Positions 33,472 through 41,982 of a stretch of DNA of 64,000 nt are shown here, piece after piece. This DNA is from M55B157 sp965657825 (GTDB lineage: Bacteria; Actinomycetota; Actinomycetes; S36-B12). Position numbers and translations under genes: made by a program. Numbering within the stretch: position 1 is the stretch's first letter; the number at the start of each line of letters is the position of its first letter. The stretch covers positions 1 to 64,000 of the forward strand of contig CBFHQG010000002.1 of the NCBI GenBank assembly GCA_965657825.1. Reading direction: 5' to 3'. The notes under the pieces are model-generated. The model had not been told where the DNA came from. It saw nothing but the letters and a program-made list of their open reading frames with translations, and did no database searches.

Positions 33472-33876
33472 ATGCGTAGCATCACTCGCCGGGGAATCAG
33501 CGCGATCGCCGTTGGCGTCTTGGCCGTGGGTGGTATCAGCACCCTCACCGCTTGTTCCTCCGGCGGATCCTCCGATCCGACGACCAGTGCCGCACAGTCA
33601 GGAGCCCAGATGATCGGTCCCGTCACCGTCGAGCCCGGCCAGACCGAGGTGAGCGTCAGCGTCGGGCGGATGGTGGTGTTCAACGTCGCTGATCCGACCA
33701 AGGAGATGATCGCCACTGACAACCCCGAGGTCGTCAGCGTCATCCCGGGTCGCGATGACGGTTCGGCGGTGTTCAATCCCGGTGCGGAAGCCTTGGCACC
33801 CGGAACGGCACAGGTCACCTTGACGAACATGGATACCGGGGCCACCCAGGTGGTGTCGATCACCGTCACCGAGTAG
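33472..33876 (+). CDS. Small secreted lipoprotein with an all-beta domain
   Basis: The ATG at 33472 is preceded by GGAGG and gives 134 residues. The signal peptide ends in the lipobox LTAC near residue 27, followed by a Ser-rich linker. The remainder, with VTVEPGQTEVSVSVGRMVVFNVADP and APGTAQVTLTNMDTGATQVVSITV, looks like an Ig-like or cadherin-like beta sandwich. No catalytic residues are seen. It diverges from kynA and stands just before the miniprotein gene. Function is unknown. Confidence 0.72.
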   Translation: MRSITRRGISAIAVGVLAVGGISTLTACSSGGSSDPTTSAAQSGAQMIGPVTVEPGQTEVSVSVGRMVVFNVADPTKEMIATDNPEVVSVIPGRDDGSAVFNPGAEALAPGTAQVTLTNMDTGATQVVSITVTE

Positions 33877-33902
33877 TTCCGCGACTACCCTGGGATCTCG
33901 TG

Positions 33903-34028
33903 ATGGGAGCCCCGGGGCCGTGTCCGGCCTGCGAGACGGTGGACCTACAGCGCCGTGGCGGCAAGGACTACTGCCCGCGCTGCCACTACATCCAGCCCTG
34001 CTGCGACGGCGGCGACTGTTCGGTGTGA
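33903..34028 (+). CDS. 41-residue zinc-ribbon miniprotein
   Basis: This short frame starts at the ATG at 33903 and stops at TGA 34026-34028. It contains CPAC at residues 7-10, CPRC at 24-27, and CC with a final Cys at 33-34 and 39, spaced as in a zinc ribbon. The stretch DLQRRGGKDYCPRCHYIQPCC is too ordered for chance. It lies 26 bp after the lipoprotein stop and 10 bp before the adenosine deaminase start, in the same direction, so it is probably co-transcribed. I recall similar tiny conserved proteins in actinobacteria but cannot name a function. Confidence 0.65.
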   Translation: MGAPGPCPACETVDLQRRGGKDYCPRCHYIQPCCDGGDCSV

Positions 34029-34038
34029 GACTGCGGCG

Positions 34039-35067
34039 ATGACGTCCGTCTTCGATGCCGAGTGGATCCGCGGCCTGCCCAAGACCGAGTTGCACCTGCA
34101 CCTGATCGGCGCCACGTCGCCGCAGACGGTCGTCGAACTCGCTCGTCGCCATCCACACACCACGGTGCCGACCGAAATGGACGAGCTCCTGGATTTCTAT
34201 ACCTTCCGGGACTTCGATTCCTTCGTCGAGGTGTACCAGGCCGTCAGCGGCCTGGTGACTTCGGGTGAGGACGTCACTGTTCTCATCGAGGGCCTCGCGC
34301 GGGATCTACGGCAACAGGGCGTGCGCTACGCCGAGGTCACCGTCACCGCCGCCACCCAGTTGGCCGACGGGATCGCACCTGATGAACTCGCCGATGCGAT
34401 GGAGACCGGACGGCAACGCGCCGCCGACGGCGGTGTGGAGATTGCATATGTGATCGACGTCCACGGAGGGCTCGGCCCTACTGTCGCGGATACCACCCTG
34501 GAGTGGATCAGGCGATACGCCCCGCCACGCACGATCGGCTTTGGCCTGGGAGGCCCGGAGGTCGGCGTCCCCCGATCGGTGTTCGCTCCCCACTTCGCCG
34601 AGGCGCGGATGCTCGGGTTGCGCAGCCTGCCCCATGCGGGTGAGACCACGGGGCCGGAGACCGTCTGGTCGGCACTGCAGGATCTGAATGCCGAGCGCAT
34701 CGGTCACGGAATCGCGGCGGCAGCCGATCGTGACCTGATGGCGCACCTCGCCGGGGAGGGCATCACCCTCGAGGTGTGTCCCACGTCCAATATCTGCACC
34801 GGCGCTGTGGAGGATCTGTCTGGACATCCACTGCGGGCCCTGCTCGATGCGGGGGTCCCGGTCACCTTGAGCACCGATGATCCCGGCATGTTCGGAACCG
34901 ATCTGGTCCGCGAATACACCGCAGCCTGGCAATTCGCCGAGCTCACGAGGGCGGAGATCATCGCGATCGTGCGCCAAGGCATCACGGCTTCCTACTGCGA
35001 GGAGAGCACCCGCTATCGACTGCTCGCCGAACTCGACGCTGTGTCGGTCGAGGATGGCACTGCATAG
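34039..35067 (+). CDS. Adenosine deaminase family protein
   Basis: The ATG at 34039 gives 342 residues; a longer version would overlap the miniprotein gene. Active-site blocks are PKTELHLHLIGA (metal His pair), SLPHAGETTGPE (His and catalytic Glu), ERIGHGIAAA and STDDPGMFGTDL (Asp pair). They define the adenosine/adenine deaminase family. It hydrolyses adenosine to inosine for purine salvage, though some actinobacterial members act on adenine or modified nucleosides. The next gene, an APH-type kinase, follows after 11 bp. Confidence 0.87.
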   Translation: MTSVFDAEWIRGLPKTELHLHLIGATSPQTVVELARRHPHTTVPTEMDELLDFYTFRDFDSFVEVYQAVSGLVTSGEDVTVLIEGLARDLRQQGVRYAEVTVTAATQLADGIAPDELADAMETGRQRAADGGVEIAYVIDVHGGLGPTVADTTLEWIRRYAPPRTIGFGLGGPEVGVPRSVFAPHFAEARMLGLRSLPHAGETTGPETVWSALQDLNAERIGHGIAAAADRDLMAHLAGEGITLEVCPTSNICTGAVEDLSGHPLRALLDAGVPVTLSTDDPGMFGTDLVREYTAAWQFAELTRAEIIAIVRQGITASYCEESTRYRLLAELDAVSVEDGTA

Positions 35068-35078
35068 ACTCAGGCGCT

Positions 35079-36179
35079 ATGGCGACACAGGAATCAGCGC
35101 CCGAGCAATCAGCCGTCGATCGGCTCGATCGGGTCAGTCTGCTGCGCTGGCTCGCCGATCAGGGACTCCCGGTGGATCCCGCGGCACCCATCGAGGCGGA
35201 GTTGCTCGCGCGGGGCCGATCGAATGTCACGTATCGCATCCGCCAGGGTGATCTGGACTGGGTGGTGCGCCGGCAGCCGTTCGGCCATGTCATGCCGAGT
35301 GCGCACGATATGGCGCGAGAGCATCGGGTGATCTCGGGGATGTTTGCGGGAGGTTTCGTCGTCCCCGAGCCGATCGCACTGTGTGAGGACCCCGATGTGA
35401 TCGGGTCCGTCTTCCATGTCATGCAGTTCGTTCCGGGTTTGGTCATGGGTTCAGCAGCGGAGACCGCCTCCCTGACCCCGGCTGAGGCTCGGGAGTTGAG
35501 TCTCGAACTCGTCGGAACGATGGCTCGGCTGCATGCGGTGGATGCACCGGCGGTGGGTCTGGGTGAACTCGGCCGACCGGAGGGATTCCTGATCCGCCAG
35601 GCGCAGCGATGGCGCAAGCAGTGGGAGCTCAGCCAGACCCGCGAGCTCCCGCTCGCGGTGGAACTCGCCGATCGCCTCGAGGCCCGTGTCCGACAGATCC
35701 CCGAGGGAGTTCCGTGGTCGGTCGTGCATGGGGATTTCCGACTGGACAACACCATCGTGGATCCGCAATCGATGCGGGTTTCGGCGGTTGTCGACTGGGA
35801 GATGTCAACGCTCGGTGATCCGCTCACCGATCTGGGTTTACTGCTGGTCTACTGGACGCGCCCGGATGATGTGGCCTTGAAGAAGTTGCCGCTTGTTGGC
35901 GGGGTCACCGATCATGAAGGATTCCCGGATCGGCGTGAGCTGGTCGATGCCTATGTCGCAGACAGTGGGCGCGACGTCGATCACCTCGATGCCTGCATCG
36001 CGCTGTCGTGTTTCAAATTGGCCGTGATCTTGGAATCCATCCGCAAGAGGATCCTCGCCGGTGCCCAGGTCGGCAGCGCCGCCGGACAGGCGGATCTGAT
36101 GGGTGGTGCTACCGATGTCCTGCTCGAACTTGGTGTCGCAGCGCTCGAAAGAGACGCACTCGACGCCCTGAGCTCGTAG
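35079..36179 (+). CDS. APH/ACAD10-like phosphotransferase
   Basis: The 366-residue protein has the aminoglycoside phosphotransferase fold: a nucleotide loop ARGRSNVTYRIRQGDLDWVVRR, the catalytic loop VVHGDFRLDNTIVD and the metal loop VVDWEMSTLGDPLTDLG. This subgroup resembles the kinase half of ACAD10/11, which phosphorylates hydroxyacyl-CoAs for later elimination by an acyl-CoA dehydrogenase. An acyl-CoA dehydrogenase gene lies 4 kb away at 40136-41884, but not in the same operon. Antibiotic resistance is unlikely. Its 3' end abuts a truncated receiver gene on the other strand. Confidence 0.82.
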   Translation: MATQESAPEQSAVDRLDRVSLLRWLADQGLPVDPAAPIEAELLARGRSNVTYRIRQGDLDWVVRRQPFGHVMPSAHDMAREHRVISGMFAGGFVVPEPIALCEDPDVIGSVFHVMQFVPGLVMGSAAETASLTPAEARELSLELVGTMARLHAVDAPAVGLGELGRPEGFLIRQAQRWRKQWELSQTRELPLAVELADRLEARVRQIPEGVPWSVVHGDFRLDNTIVDPQSMRVSAVVDWEMSTLGDPLTDLGLLLVYWTRPDDVALKKLPLVGGVTDHEGFPDRRELVDAYVADSGRDVDHLDACIALSCFKLAVILESIRKRILAGAQVGSAAGQADLMGGATDVLLELGVAALERDALDALSS

Positions 36180-36295
36180 GTGACGGCTAGCCTTGCGTCG
36201 CCGATTTCGTCGTACCCGAAACTGGTGAGGGTCCGCACGAGGAGGAATCGCGTGAAGTCATCGTCATCGACGACGAGCACACGTGTACCCGTCAT
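36180..36295 (-). pseudogene. Truncated response-regulator receiver domain
   Basis: From the ATG at 36295 the minus strand reads MTGTRVLVVDDDDFTRFLL and continues with RTLTSFGYDEIGDA, an unmistakable receiver beginning with its acidic cluster. After about 35 residues the frame passes into the antisense of the APH gene and loses all similarity. The phospho-acceptor Asp, switch Thr and Lys are missing. The break coincides with the APH stop codon, which suggests a deletion or rearrangement joined here. Confidence 0.7.
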
Positions 36296-36308
36296 GTTCA
36301 CGGAGACA

Positions 36309-36860
36309 CTATGTCGCCCCCTCTGGAAGCGGGAGGACGCGGTACGGGGAATGGGGGTGTGGCACCCCATGGTCGGCCAGGGCATCGTCCAGCAACGGGA
36401 GGTCCGCTCCGTGCAACCGTCGACCGTCCCGGGTAGTCAGCACCGGATCGCTGGGGTACCACGATGCTCCTTCGCGGACACGTCGTAGAAATTCCCGTTC
36501 ACGTAATGATGCCAGGGCGAACATAGTCGCCGAGGAAAGATGGTGGTGTCGGAACGGTGAACGGTCGGTAAGGCCAAGTGTCAGACCGAGAAGACATCGA
36601 TGCCCACATGGCTTGCGTTCCCTGAGTGCACTGCTCGCCCAATCGATGTCATGCCATCGAAGGTCTCCCACAATCTCGAGTGGAACCCCATCATCATCGA
36701 GACGGCGGATCAGAGTGTCGGTTTGCGAGTCGATGTCGGTGGACTGGATCACCCGTCCACTGTCGATGCACACTCGCCCAGTACTCAAGATCCTTGCCGT
36801 CGGGTGTTCGGTCAGTCCGGACGATGACCATCGATAGCCGGTCAGGTGTGCACCGGTCAT
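36309..36860 (-). CDS. Hypothetical protein upstream of the truncated receiver gene
   Basis: The protein would have 183 residues with balanced composition (HDIDWASSALRERKPCG, ALASLREREFLRRVREGASWYP) and no membrane segment. It ends 13 bp before the truncated receiver gene on the same strand, so the two may once have been an operon. I recognise no family. The opposite strand also has open frames here, so the coding call rests on composition and context. Confidence 0.42.
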   Translation of the reverse strand: MTGAHLTGYRWSSSGLTEHPTARILSTGRVCIDSGRVIQSTDIDSQTDTLIRRLDDDGVPLEIVGDLRWHDIDWASSALRERKPCGHRCLLGLTLGLTDRSPFRHHHLSSATMFALASLREREFLRRVREGASWYPSDPVLTTRDGRRLHGADLPLLDDALADHGVPHPHSPYRVLPLPEGAT

Positions 36861-37024
36861 ATTGACCTCTGCACTGTGAGTGATGACGCTGAACCAACCG
36901 CGATGAGAGCGTTTCGAGCAGTGACCGGGAACTCCACGGTAGGTGACCGTGAGGTTTGCGCGAGAGCGTGTTCATCGATGGTCGTGCCCGCTACCTGACC
37001 GCTCACTCAACGGGAGAGGACCCC

Positions 37025-37888
37025 ATGTCACACATTCAGTCGTCACCATCCCCCGATGTCATTCGATCTCCGCAGGAGGTGAGTCGTGACCTGATCGATT
37101 TGCTGCTGCACCGTCCCACGATGGACGAGGTGTCGCAGTTCCTCACACTCAGCGGACTACCCTCGCTTCAACCTCGCCAGACCGCCATCTATGCGGTGGA
37201 TTCGAGTAGTCGACTTCGTCTTCTTGGTGCCTTCGGCACCGAGCAGAACAGGGGGGACTTCGATCGGCGCTCGGCACTGGACACCCCGCTCGTCAGCGAT
37301 GTTCTGCGTTGGCAGCTGCCGCAGACGAATCTGAGCGTGCCCGATGCGGAGGGCTCGAGGACGGTTCCCCCCGAAGGCCCTCAGATCGTGTGGCCTCTCG
37401 CTACGCCTTCGCGGTTGCGCGGGATCTTGCAGGTTCGCTTCGATTCAGAGCAGATCGCGCCGGAAGCCGAAGCGGAATTGACCGCCCTTGCGCCCATCCT
37501 CGCCCTCGTCCTGGAATGGCTGAGTGCACCGGAGGAGGCCTCGAGCAGTGGTTACGCAAGGCACTGGGGCTCCTGGTCGCAGACTCAGCAAGGCGAGGCG
37601 CCATCGACCAGTGGACAGCCGCAGCATGCGAGTGCTGATTGGCGACGCGGTATTGATCGGGGGCGACCGAAGTCGCTGTCAGCTCGTCAGCAGCGGGTCC
37701 TTGAACTCATGGCGCAGGGGATGACGAACGGGCAGATCGCCCGGGCGTTGAAATTCAGTGAGTCCACCGTCCGGCAGGAGACGATGGCGATCTACCGATA
37801 CCTGCAGGTGCCGGGTCGGGTCGAGGCAGTCGATGCTGCGATCGATCGTGGGATCCTGCCCCAACCCGACCCGACCGTCAACGCATGA
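37025..37888 (+). CDS. LuxR-type regulator with a GAF-like sensor domain
   Basis: The ATG at 37025, preceded by GGGAGAGGA, gives 287 residues. Residues about 25-175 form a GAF-like alpha/beta sensor (TAIYAVDSSSRLRLLGAFG, then PLATPSRLRGILQVRF). A 45-residue Gln/Ser-rich linker leads to a LuxR helix-turn-helix, SLSARQQRVLELMAQGMTNGQIARALKFSESTVRQETMAIYRYL. There is no receiver domain, so it responds to a ligand or redox cue rather than to a kinase. A palindrome follows the stop. The target genes may be the downstream PRTase-hydrolase and DM13 genes. Confidence 0.8.
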   Translation: MSHIQSSPSPDVIRSPQEVSRDLIDLLLHRPTMDEVSQFLTLSGLPSLQPRQTAIYAVDSSSRLRLLGAFGTEQNRGDFDRRSALDTPLVSDVLRWQLPQTNLSVPDAEGSRTVPPEGPQIVWPLATPSRLRGILQVRFDSEQIAPEAEAELTALAPILALVLEWLSAPEEASSSGYARHWGSWSQTQQGEAPSTSGQPQHASADWRRGIDRGRPKSLSARQQRVLELMAQGMTNGQIARALKFSESTVRQETMAIYRYLQVPGRVEAVDAAIDRGILPQPDPTVNA

Positions 37889-37889
37889 G

Positions 37890-37914
37890 TGACGATCGAA
37901 TGCACCGATCGTCA
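37890..37914. terminator. Palindrome/hairpin after the LuxR gene
   Basis: TGACGATCG at 37890-37898 pairs perfectly with CGATCGTCA at 37906-37914 across a 7-base loop, two bases after the stop codon. No T-run follows, so it is either a factor-independent stop or a binding site. Confidence 0.5.
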
Positions 37915-38124
37915 GGACTTAATCGCGATATGTCGGCTGCGAGATGTGCCGCATAGGCGATCGCCCGGTCTGCACACTCGCATTCATTGGTCCTCCATCC
38001 GTTGGTCGAGGCCGGGGATTCTCCCCGCCTGTCATCGAACGTAGGTCGGGTTCGCGCGCCGGGTTACCGGATACAGATCCAGTGAATGGTCACACTCCAC
38101 TCCACCTAGAAGGGCTACGTCAGC

Positions 38125-39456
38125 ATGCTTGCCTCACAGTCCTATTGGAATCGCGATCACGCCGGGCGCCAGTTGGCCAGGGCGCTGCGCCGATACTCGA
38201 TGGCTCACCCATTGATCCTGGCGCTGACCTCCGAGGGTGTCGTCGTGGCACGACAGGTCGCCGAGCGTCTCAGCGCTGAGTTGGATGCGCTCGTCGTCGT
38301 TGAGGTCACTGATCCGAACGACCCGGGTGTCACGATCGGTGCGGTCAGCGAAGGTGGCGTCTCGATACTCGATCGCAACACCTGCGAACGCCAAGGGCTG
38401 GATCCGGTTGATGTAGAGGCGGCTGTCCACCGAGGTATGAGTGAGGTGAAGCGGAGGGTACTCGCGATCAGAGGGGGCCGGCCACTCGTCGACGTGACGA
38501 ATCGCCTCGTCATCGTCGTCGATGACGGGATAGAAAGCGGTGTACGGATGAGTTCGGCGGTGGCCTACGTTCGCCGGGCGGGAGCAGCACGAGTGGTGGT
38601 GGCAGCCCCCCTGGGTTGGCGGACCGCTGTGGAGAACCTCCAGACGGTCGCCGACGAGGTGGTCTGCCCGGCCGTAGTGAGCGAGGCCCGCTCGATCGAT
38701 GACCGCTACGAAGAAGACGAGGTTGTCACTGACTCTGAGATCGCCACGATCCTGCGGCTGTCATCGCGACACGATGTCGTCGTCTCCGTCACCGATCCGC
38801 ATCATCGAGGGTGGCAGGTGCACAGCACGCTCGGGATTCCACGCGGAGCCCACGGTGTGGTCGTCTTCGCGCACGGTAGCGGAAGCAGCAGGCTCAGTCC
38901 GCGCAACCAGGAGGTTGCTGCGTCCTTGAACGAGGCTGGATTCGCCACGGTTCTGTTCGATCTGCTCACCGAGGACGAATCCCATGATCGCTCCCTCGTA
39001 TTCGATATCAACTACCTCGCTGAGCGACTCATCGCGGTCGTCGACTGGTGTGCTCAAGACGATCGGCTCGGCGACCTGCCCCTCGGCCTCTTCGGGGCGA
39101 GCACAGGTGCGGCAGCAGCATTGGCAGCAGCGGCCCGACGTCCTGCTGTCGTCCGTGCAGTCGTCTCCCGAGGTGGCCGACCGGATCTGGCTGAAACCAG
39201 CCTGAGGTCGGTGGAGGCGCCCACGCTACTGATCGTCGGCGGTGATGATGCAGAGGTGCTCACGTTGAATGAGTTCGCCCTCGAGCGACTCGGTGGCCCC
39301 GCCCGGCTGGAGATCATTCCAGGAGCCACACACCTATTCGAGGAACCAGGAGCTATGAATCGGGTGAGTCTTCTTGCAGCCTCGTGGTTCGACGAGTTCA
39401 TGACGGTCGCGGAGCGGGTAAGCGGCAGCTTGATCCGCTACCGCCGGACATCATGA
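38125..39456 (+). CDS. Phosphoribosyltransferase and alpha/beta-hydrolase fusion (Rv0571c-like)
   Basis: The 443-residue protein has two domains. Residues about 1-210 are a type I PRTase fold with the PRPP loop LVIVVDDGIESGVRMSSAV. Residues about 220-440 are a dienelactone-hydrolase-like domain with GVVVFAHGSGSSRLSPRN, the nucleophile elbow LGLFGASTGAAAAL, the acid loop LIVGGDDAEVL and the His in IPGATHLFEE. The same fusion occurs in mycobacteria in the DosR dormancy regulon (Rv0571c). Its reaction is unknown. It lies downstream of a LuxR regulator and upstream of a DM13 gene. Confidence 0.85.
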   Translation: MLASQSYWNRDHAGRQLARALRRYSMAHPLILALTSEGVVVARQVAERLSAELDALVVVEVTDPNDPGVTIGAVSEGGVSILDRNTCERQGLDPVDVEAAVHRGMSEVKRRVLAIRGGRPLVDVTNRLVIVVDDGIESGVRMSSAVAYVRRAGAARVVVAAPLGWRTAVENLQTVADEVVCPAVVSEARSIDDRYEEDEVVTDSEIATILRLSSRHDVVVSVTDPHHRGWQVHSTLGIPRGAHGVVVFAHGSGSSRLSPRNQEVAASLNEAGFATVLFDLLTEDESHDRSLVFDINYLAERLIAVVDWCAQDDRLGDLPLGLFGASTGAAAALAAAARRPAVVRAVVSRGGRPDLAETSLRSVEAPTLLIVGGDDAEVLTLNEFALERLGGPARLEIIPGATHLFEEPGAMNRVSLLAASWFDEFMTVAERVSGSLIRYRRTS

Positions 39457-39520
39457 GGGGAACCAAGCGGTTCCACCGTGCGTCTGTCCACCAACCGACG
39501 ATGTAAAGGAGACTCTGACT

Positions 39521-40123
39521 ATGCGCACGCTATTGAAGCCTGTCGTAGCGATACCTGTGGGCATCGTCGTCGTCCTAGCCCTAGCGGCGGGTCTGTACCT
39601 GTTCCAGCCCTGGCGACTGTTCACCACGGTCGAGGTCGTTGAGGCGGTACCCACCTCCGCAAGTGACCTAGCGGTCTCCGATGATGTGTCCGCTGCCCCT
39701 CCCACTGTCACTGAGCAACCCGGTGCTACACCCAGCCCGAGTGAGTCAGCGACTCCTGCACCTGTCGAACCGATCGTGCTGGTCGAGGGTTCCTTCATCT
39801 CCCATGAGCACGAGACGACTGGCCGGGTGCGAATCCTGGAGCTGGCCGATGGCACTCGCGTGTTGCGCATCGAAGGCCTGTCCACCAGCGATGGTCCGGA
39901 TCTGAAAGTCTGGCTGAGCGATCAACCTGTCATCGATGGGGTCGACGGATGGGGAGTTTTCGATGATGGTGCCTACCTCAGCCTGGGGGATCTGAAGGGC
40001 AACGTGGGCGATCAGAACTATGCGATTCCAGATGATGTCGAGATCGGTGACTTCGGCGCGGTGTCGATCTGGTGCGAGCGGTTCGCGGTGTCTTTCGGTG
40101 CGGCGGAGTTGCTGCCAGCCTGA
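39521..40123 (+). CDS. Membrane-anchored DM13-domain protein
   Basis: The 200-residue protein has an N-terminal membrane helix (residues about 9-30), a Pro/Ser/Thr linker and a C-terminal DM13 domain. That domain shows EGSFISHEHETTGRVRILELADG, GLSTSDGPDLKVWLS, LGDLKGNVGDQNYAIP and VSIWCERFAVSFGAA, including the conserved Cys. DM13 is linked to electron transfer or redox chemistry at membranes. A clear ribosome site (AAAGGAGA) precedes the start. It follows the PRTase-hydrolase gene by 64 bp and may share its regulation. Confidence 0.87.
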   Translation: MRTLLKPVVAIPVGIVVVLALAAGLYLFQPWRLFTTVEVVEAVPTSASDLAVSDDVSAAPPTVTEQPGATPSPSESATPAPVEPIVLVEGSFISHEHETTGRVRILELADGTRVLRIEGLSTSDGPDLKVWLSDQPVIDGVDGWGVFDDGAYLSLGDLKGNVGDQNYAIPDDVEIGDFGAVSIWCERFAVSFGAAELLPA

Positions 40124-40135
40124 CCGCCGTAGGAG

Positions 40136-41884
40136 TCAGAAGGCCGCTTCGTCGAGGCTGACGTAGAGGCTGTCCTTATCGGCGAGCAGATCGAACATGC
40201 AATCCACCTTCGGGAGCTCACGGCTGAAGAAGTATTCAGCGGCCATGCGTTTGCCAGCGTAGAAGTCGTCATCACCGGTGGCGACAAGTTCAACGTCGAG
40301 CCACATCCAGGAGACGACGACGTGGCCGACAGCTTCGAGGTAGGTTGTCGCATCGGCGAGGGCGGTCATGGGGTCACGGTCAGCCCAGAGAGCTGCGGTC
40401 ACCTCGAGCATGCGCTGCATCCGGGCGGCCAGGGCATCAGCGTGCTGTGCAGGTGCACCGCCGGCCGCGCGTCCCCGCTCGATCGTCGCCTGCATGCGCT
40501 GGGCCAGTGCACCGAGGGCCGCTCCGTTGTGCATCGTCACCTTGCGGCCGAGCAGATCGAGGGCCTGGATGCCGTGTGTGCCCTCGTGGATGTGGTTGAG
40601 ACGGTTGTCCCGCCAGCGCTGCTCGACCGAGTACTCCCGGGTGTAGCCGTAGCCGCCGTGGATCTGGATAGCGTGGTCATTTGCGCGCAGGCACCACTCT
40701 GAGGGCCAGCTCTTCGCGATGGGGGTGAGGATCTCCAGGAGCAGCTCGGTCGCCTCGGTGTCCTCGCCGGTCTGCAGTTCGTCCACCAGCATGCCGCAGA
40801 ACAACTCCAGGGCCAGGCCGCCTTCGACATAGGACTTCGAGGCGAGAAGCATGCGACGCACATCGGCATGTTCGATGATCGGCACCATCGGCGCGTTCGG
40901 ATCCTTCGCGCCGACTGGTCGACCCTGTGGCCGGTTGCGGGCGTAGTCCAGTGCGGTCAGGTAACCCGCGTAACCTTGAGCGACCGCGCCGCTTCCTACT
41001 GCAATACGAGCCTCGTTCATCATGTGGAACATGTAGGCCAGGCCCTTGTTCTCCTCACCCACGAGATAGCCGATCGAGCCATCGTTCTCACCGAAGTTCA
41101 GCAGGCAGTTGGTCAGGCCTCGCTGCCCCATCTTGTGGTTGAGCCCCGCGAGACTCACATCGTTACTCGAGCCGTCCTCGCGCACTTTCGGGACGATGAA
41201 CAGCGAGATGCCCTTGACTCCGGGAGGTGCCCCGGGGACGCGCGCTAGAACCAGGTGCACGATGTTCTCACTCAGCTCATGGTCGCCGCCGGAGATCCAC
41301 ATCTTGTTGCCGTGGATCCGGTATGTGCCATCGCCTTGAGGTTCGGCTCGGGTGGTGATGTCAGATAGTGACGAGCCGGCCTGCGGTTCGCTCAGGCACA
41401 TCGTGCCGAAGTACCGGCCCTCGATCATGGGCGGCACCCACCGCTCGATCTGCTCTGGAGTGCCGTACGCCAAAAGTAGATTCGCATTGGCCCGAGTGAG
41501 GAACGAATAACCTGAGGTGGCGACGTTGGCAGCAGAGAACCAGATGCCGATTGCCTGGGAGATGACGCTGGGCACCTCGATCCCACCGACCTCCTCGGGC
41601 ATGGACAAGCCACCGAATCCGGCCTCGTAATAGGCGGCGAGCGCGGGGGCGACCTCGGGATTGACCCGCACCGAGGTGCCGTCGAAGATCGGCTCCTCGG
41701 CGTCGTTGCGGTGGTTGTGGGTGGCGAACTTGTCTTCGGCCAGTCGCTCGGCGAGGTCCATCAGGTCGTCGACGGCCTGTCGATCTAGTTCACCGTAGGT
41801 TCCGTTGGCGAGGAGCTTCTCGCTTGCCAGCCACTCGTACAGCAGGAAGTCCACATCGCGACGCGATAGAAGTCGGGACGACAT
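40136..41884 (-). CDS. Acyl-CoA dehydrogenase (large, FadE5-like)
   Basis: The protein has 582 residues, longer than classic 380-residue dehydrogenases and in the range of FadE5-like enzymes. It contains TMCLSEPQAGSSLSDITTRA (FAD and substrate contact), KMWISGGDHELSENIVHLVLAR, the catalytic Glu region IHGGYGYTREYSVEQRWRDN, and a C-terminal extension with helical domains (about residues 440-582). It catalyses the first oxidation step of fatty acyl-CoA beta-oxidation with FAD in the cytoplasm. It is convergent with the DM13 gene, only 12 bp apart. Confidence 0.9.
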   Translation of the reverse strand: MSSRLLSRRDVDFLLYEWLASEKLLANGTYGELDRQAVDDLMDLAERLAEDKFATHNHRNDAEEPIFDGTSVRVNPEVAPALAAYYEAGFGGLSMPEEVGGIEVPSVISQAIGIWFSAANVATSGYSFLTRANANLLLAYGTPEQIERWVPPMIEGRYFGTMCLSEPQAGSSLSDITTRAEPQGDGTYRIHGNKMWISGGDHELSENIVHLVLARVPGAPPGVKGISLFIVPKVREDGSSNDVSLAGLNHKMGQRGLTNCLLNFGENDGSIGYLVGEENKGLAYMFHMMNEARIAVGSGAVAQGYAGYLTALDYARNRPQGRPVGAKDPNAPMVPIIEHADVRRMLLASKSYVEGGLALELFCGMLVDELQTGEDTEATELLLEILTPIAKSWPSEWCLRANDHAIQIHGGYGYTREYSVEQRWRDNRLNHIHEGTHGIQALDLLGRKVTMHNGAALGALAQRMQATIERGRAAGGAPAQHADALAARMQRMLEVTAALWADRDPMTALADATTYLEAVGHVVVSWMWLDVELVATGDDDFYAGKRMAAEYFFSRELPKVDCMFDLLADKDSLYVSLDEAAF

Positions 41885-41982
41885 CGGGATCCTCGATTCG
41901 GTGAAGGTGTGTCCGTGCTGGACTCACCCTGCCACACAGAGTGGTGTCACGTTGATTGATCGCCCTCATAGGAGCTGGTGGA

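Noticed and set aside
32415..33869. Tryptophan dioxygenase frame extended upstream to 33869
   Set aside because: The extra part overlaps the lipoprotein gene on the other strand and has no TDO similarity. The ATG at 33266 fits the family.
35079..36179. Aminoglycoside resistance gene
   Set aside because: The kinase motifs are those of the ACAD10-like APH subgroup and the context is metabolic.
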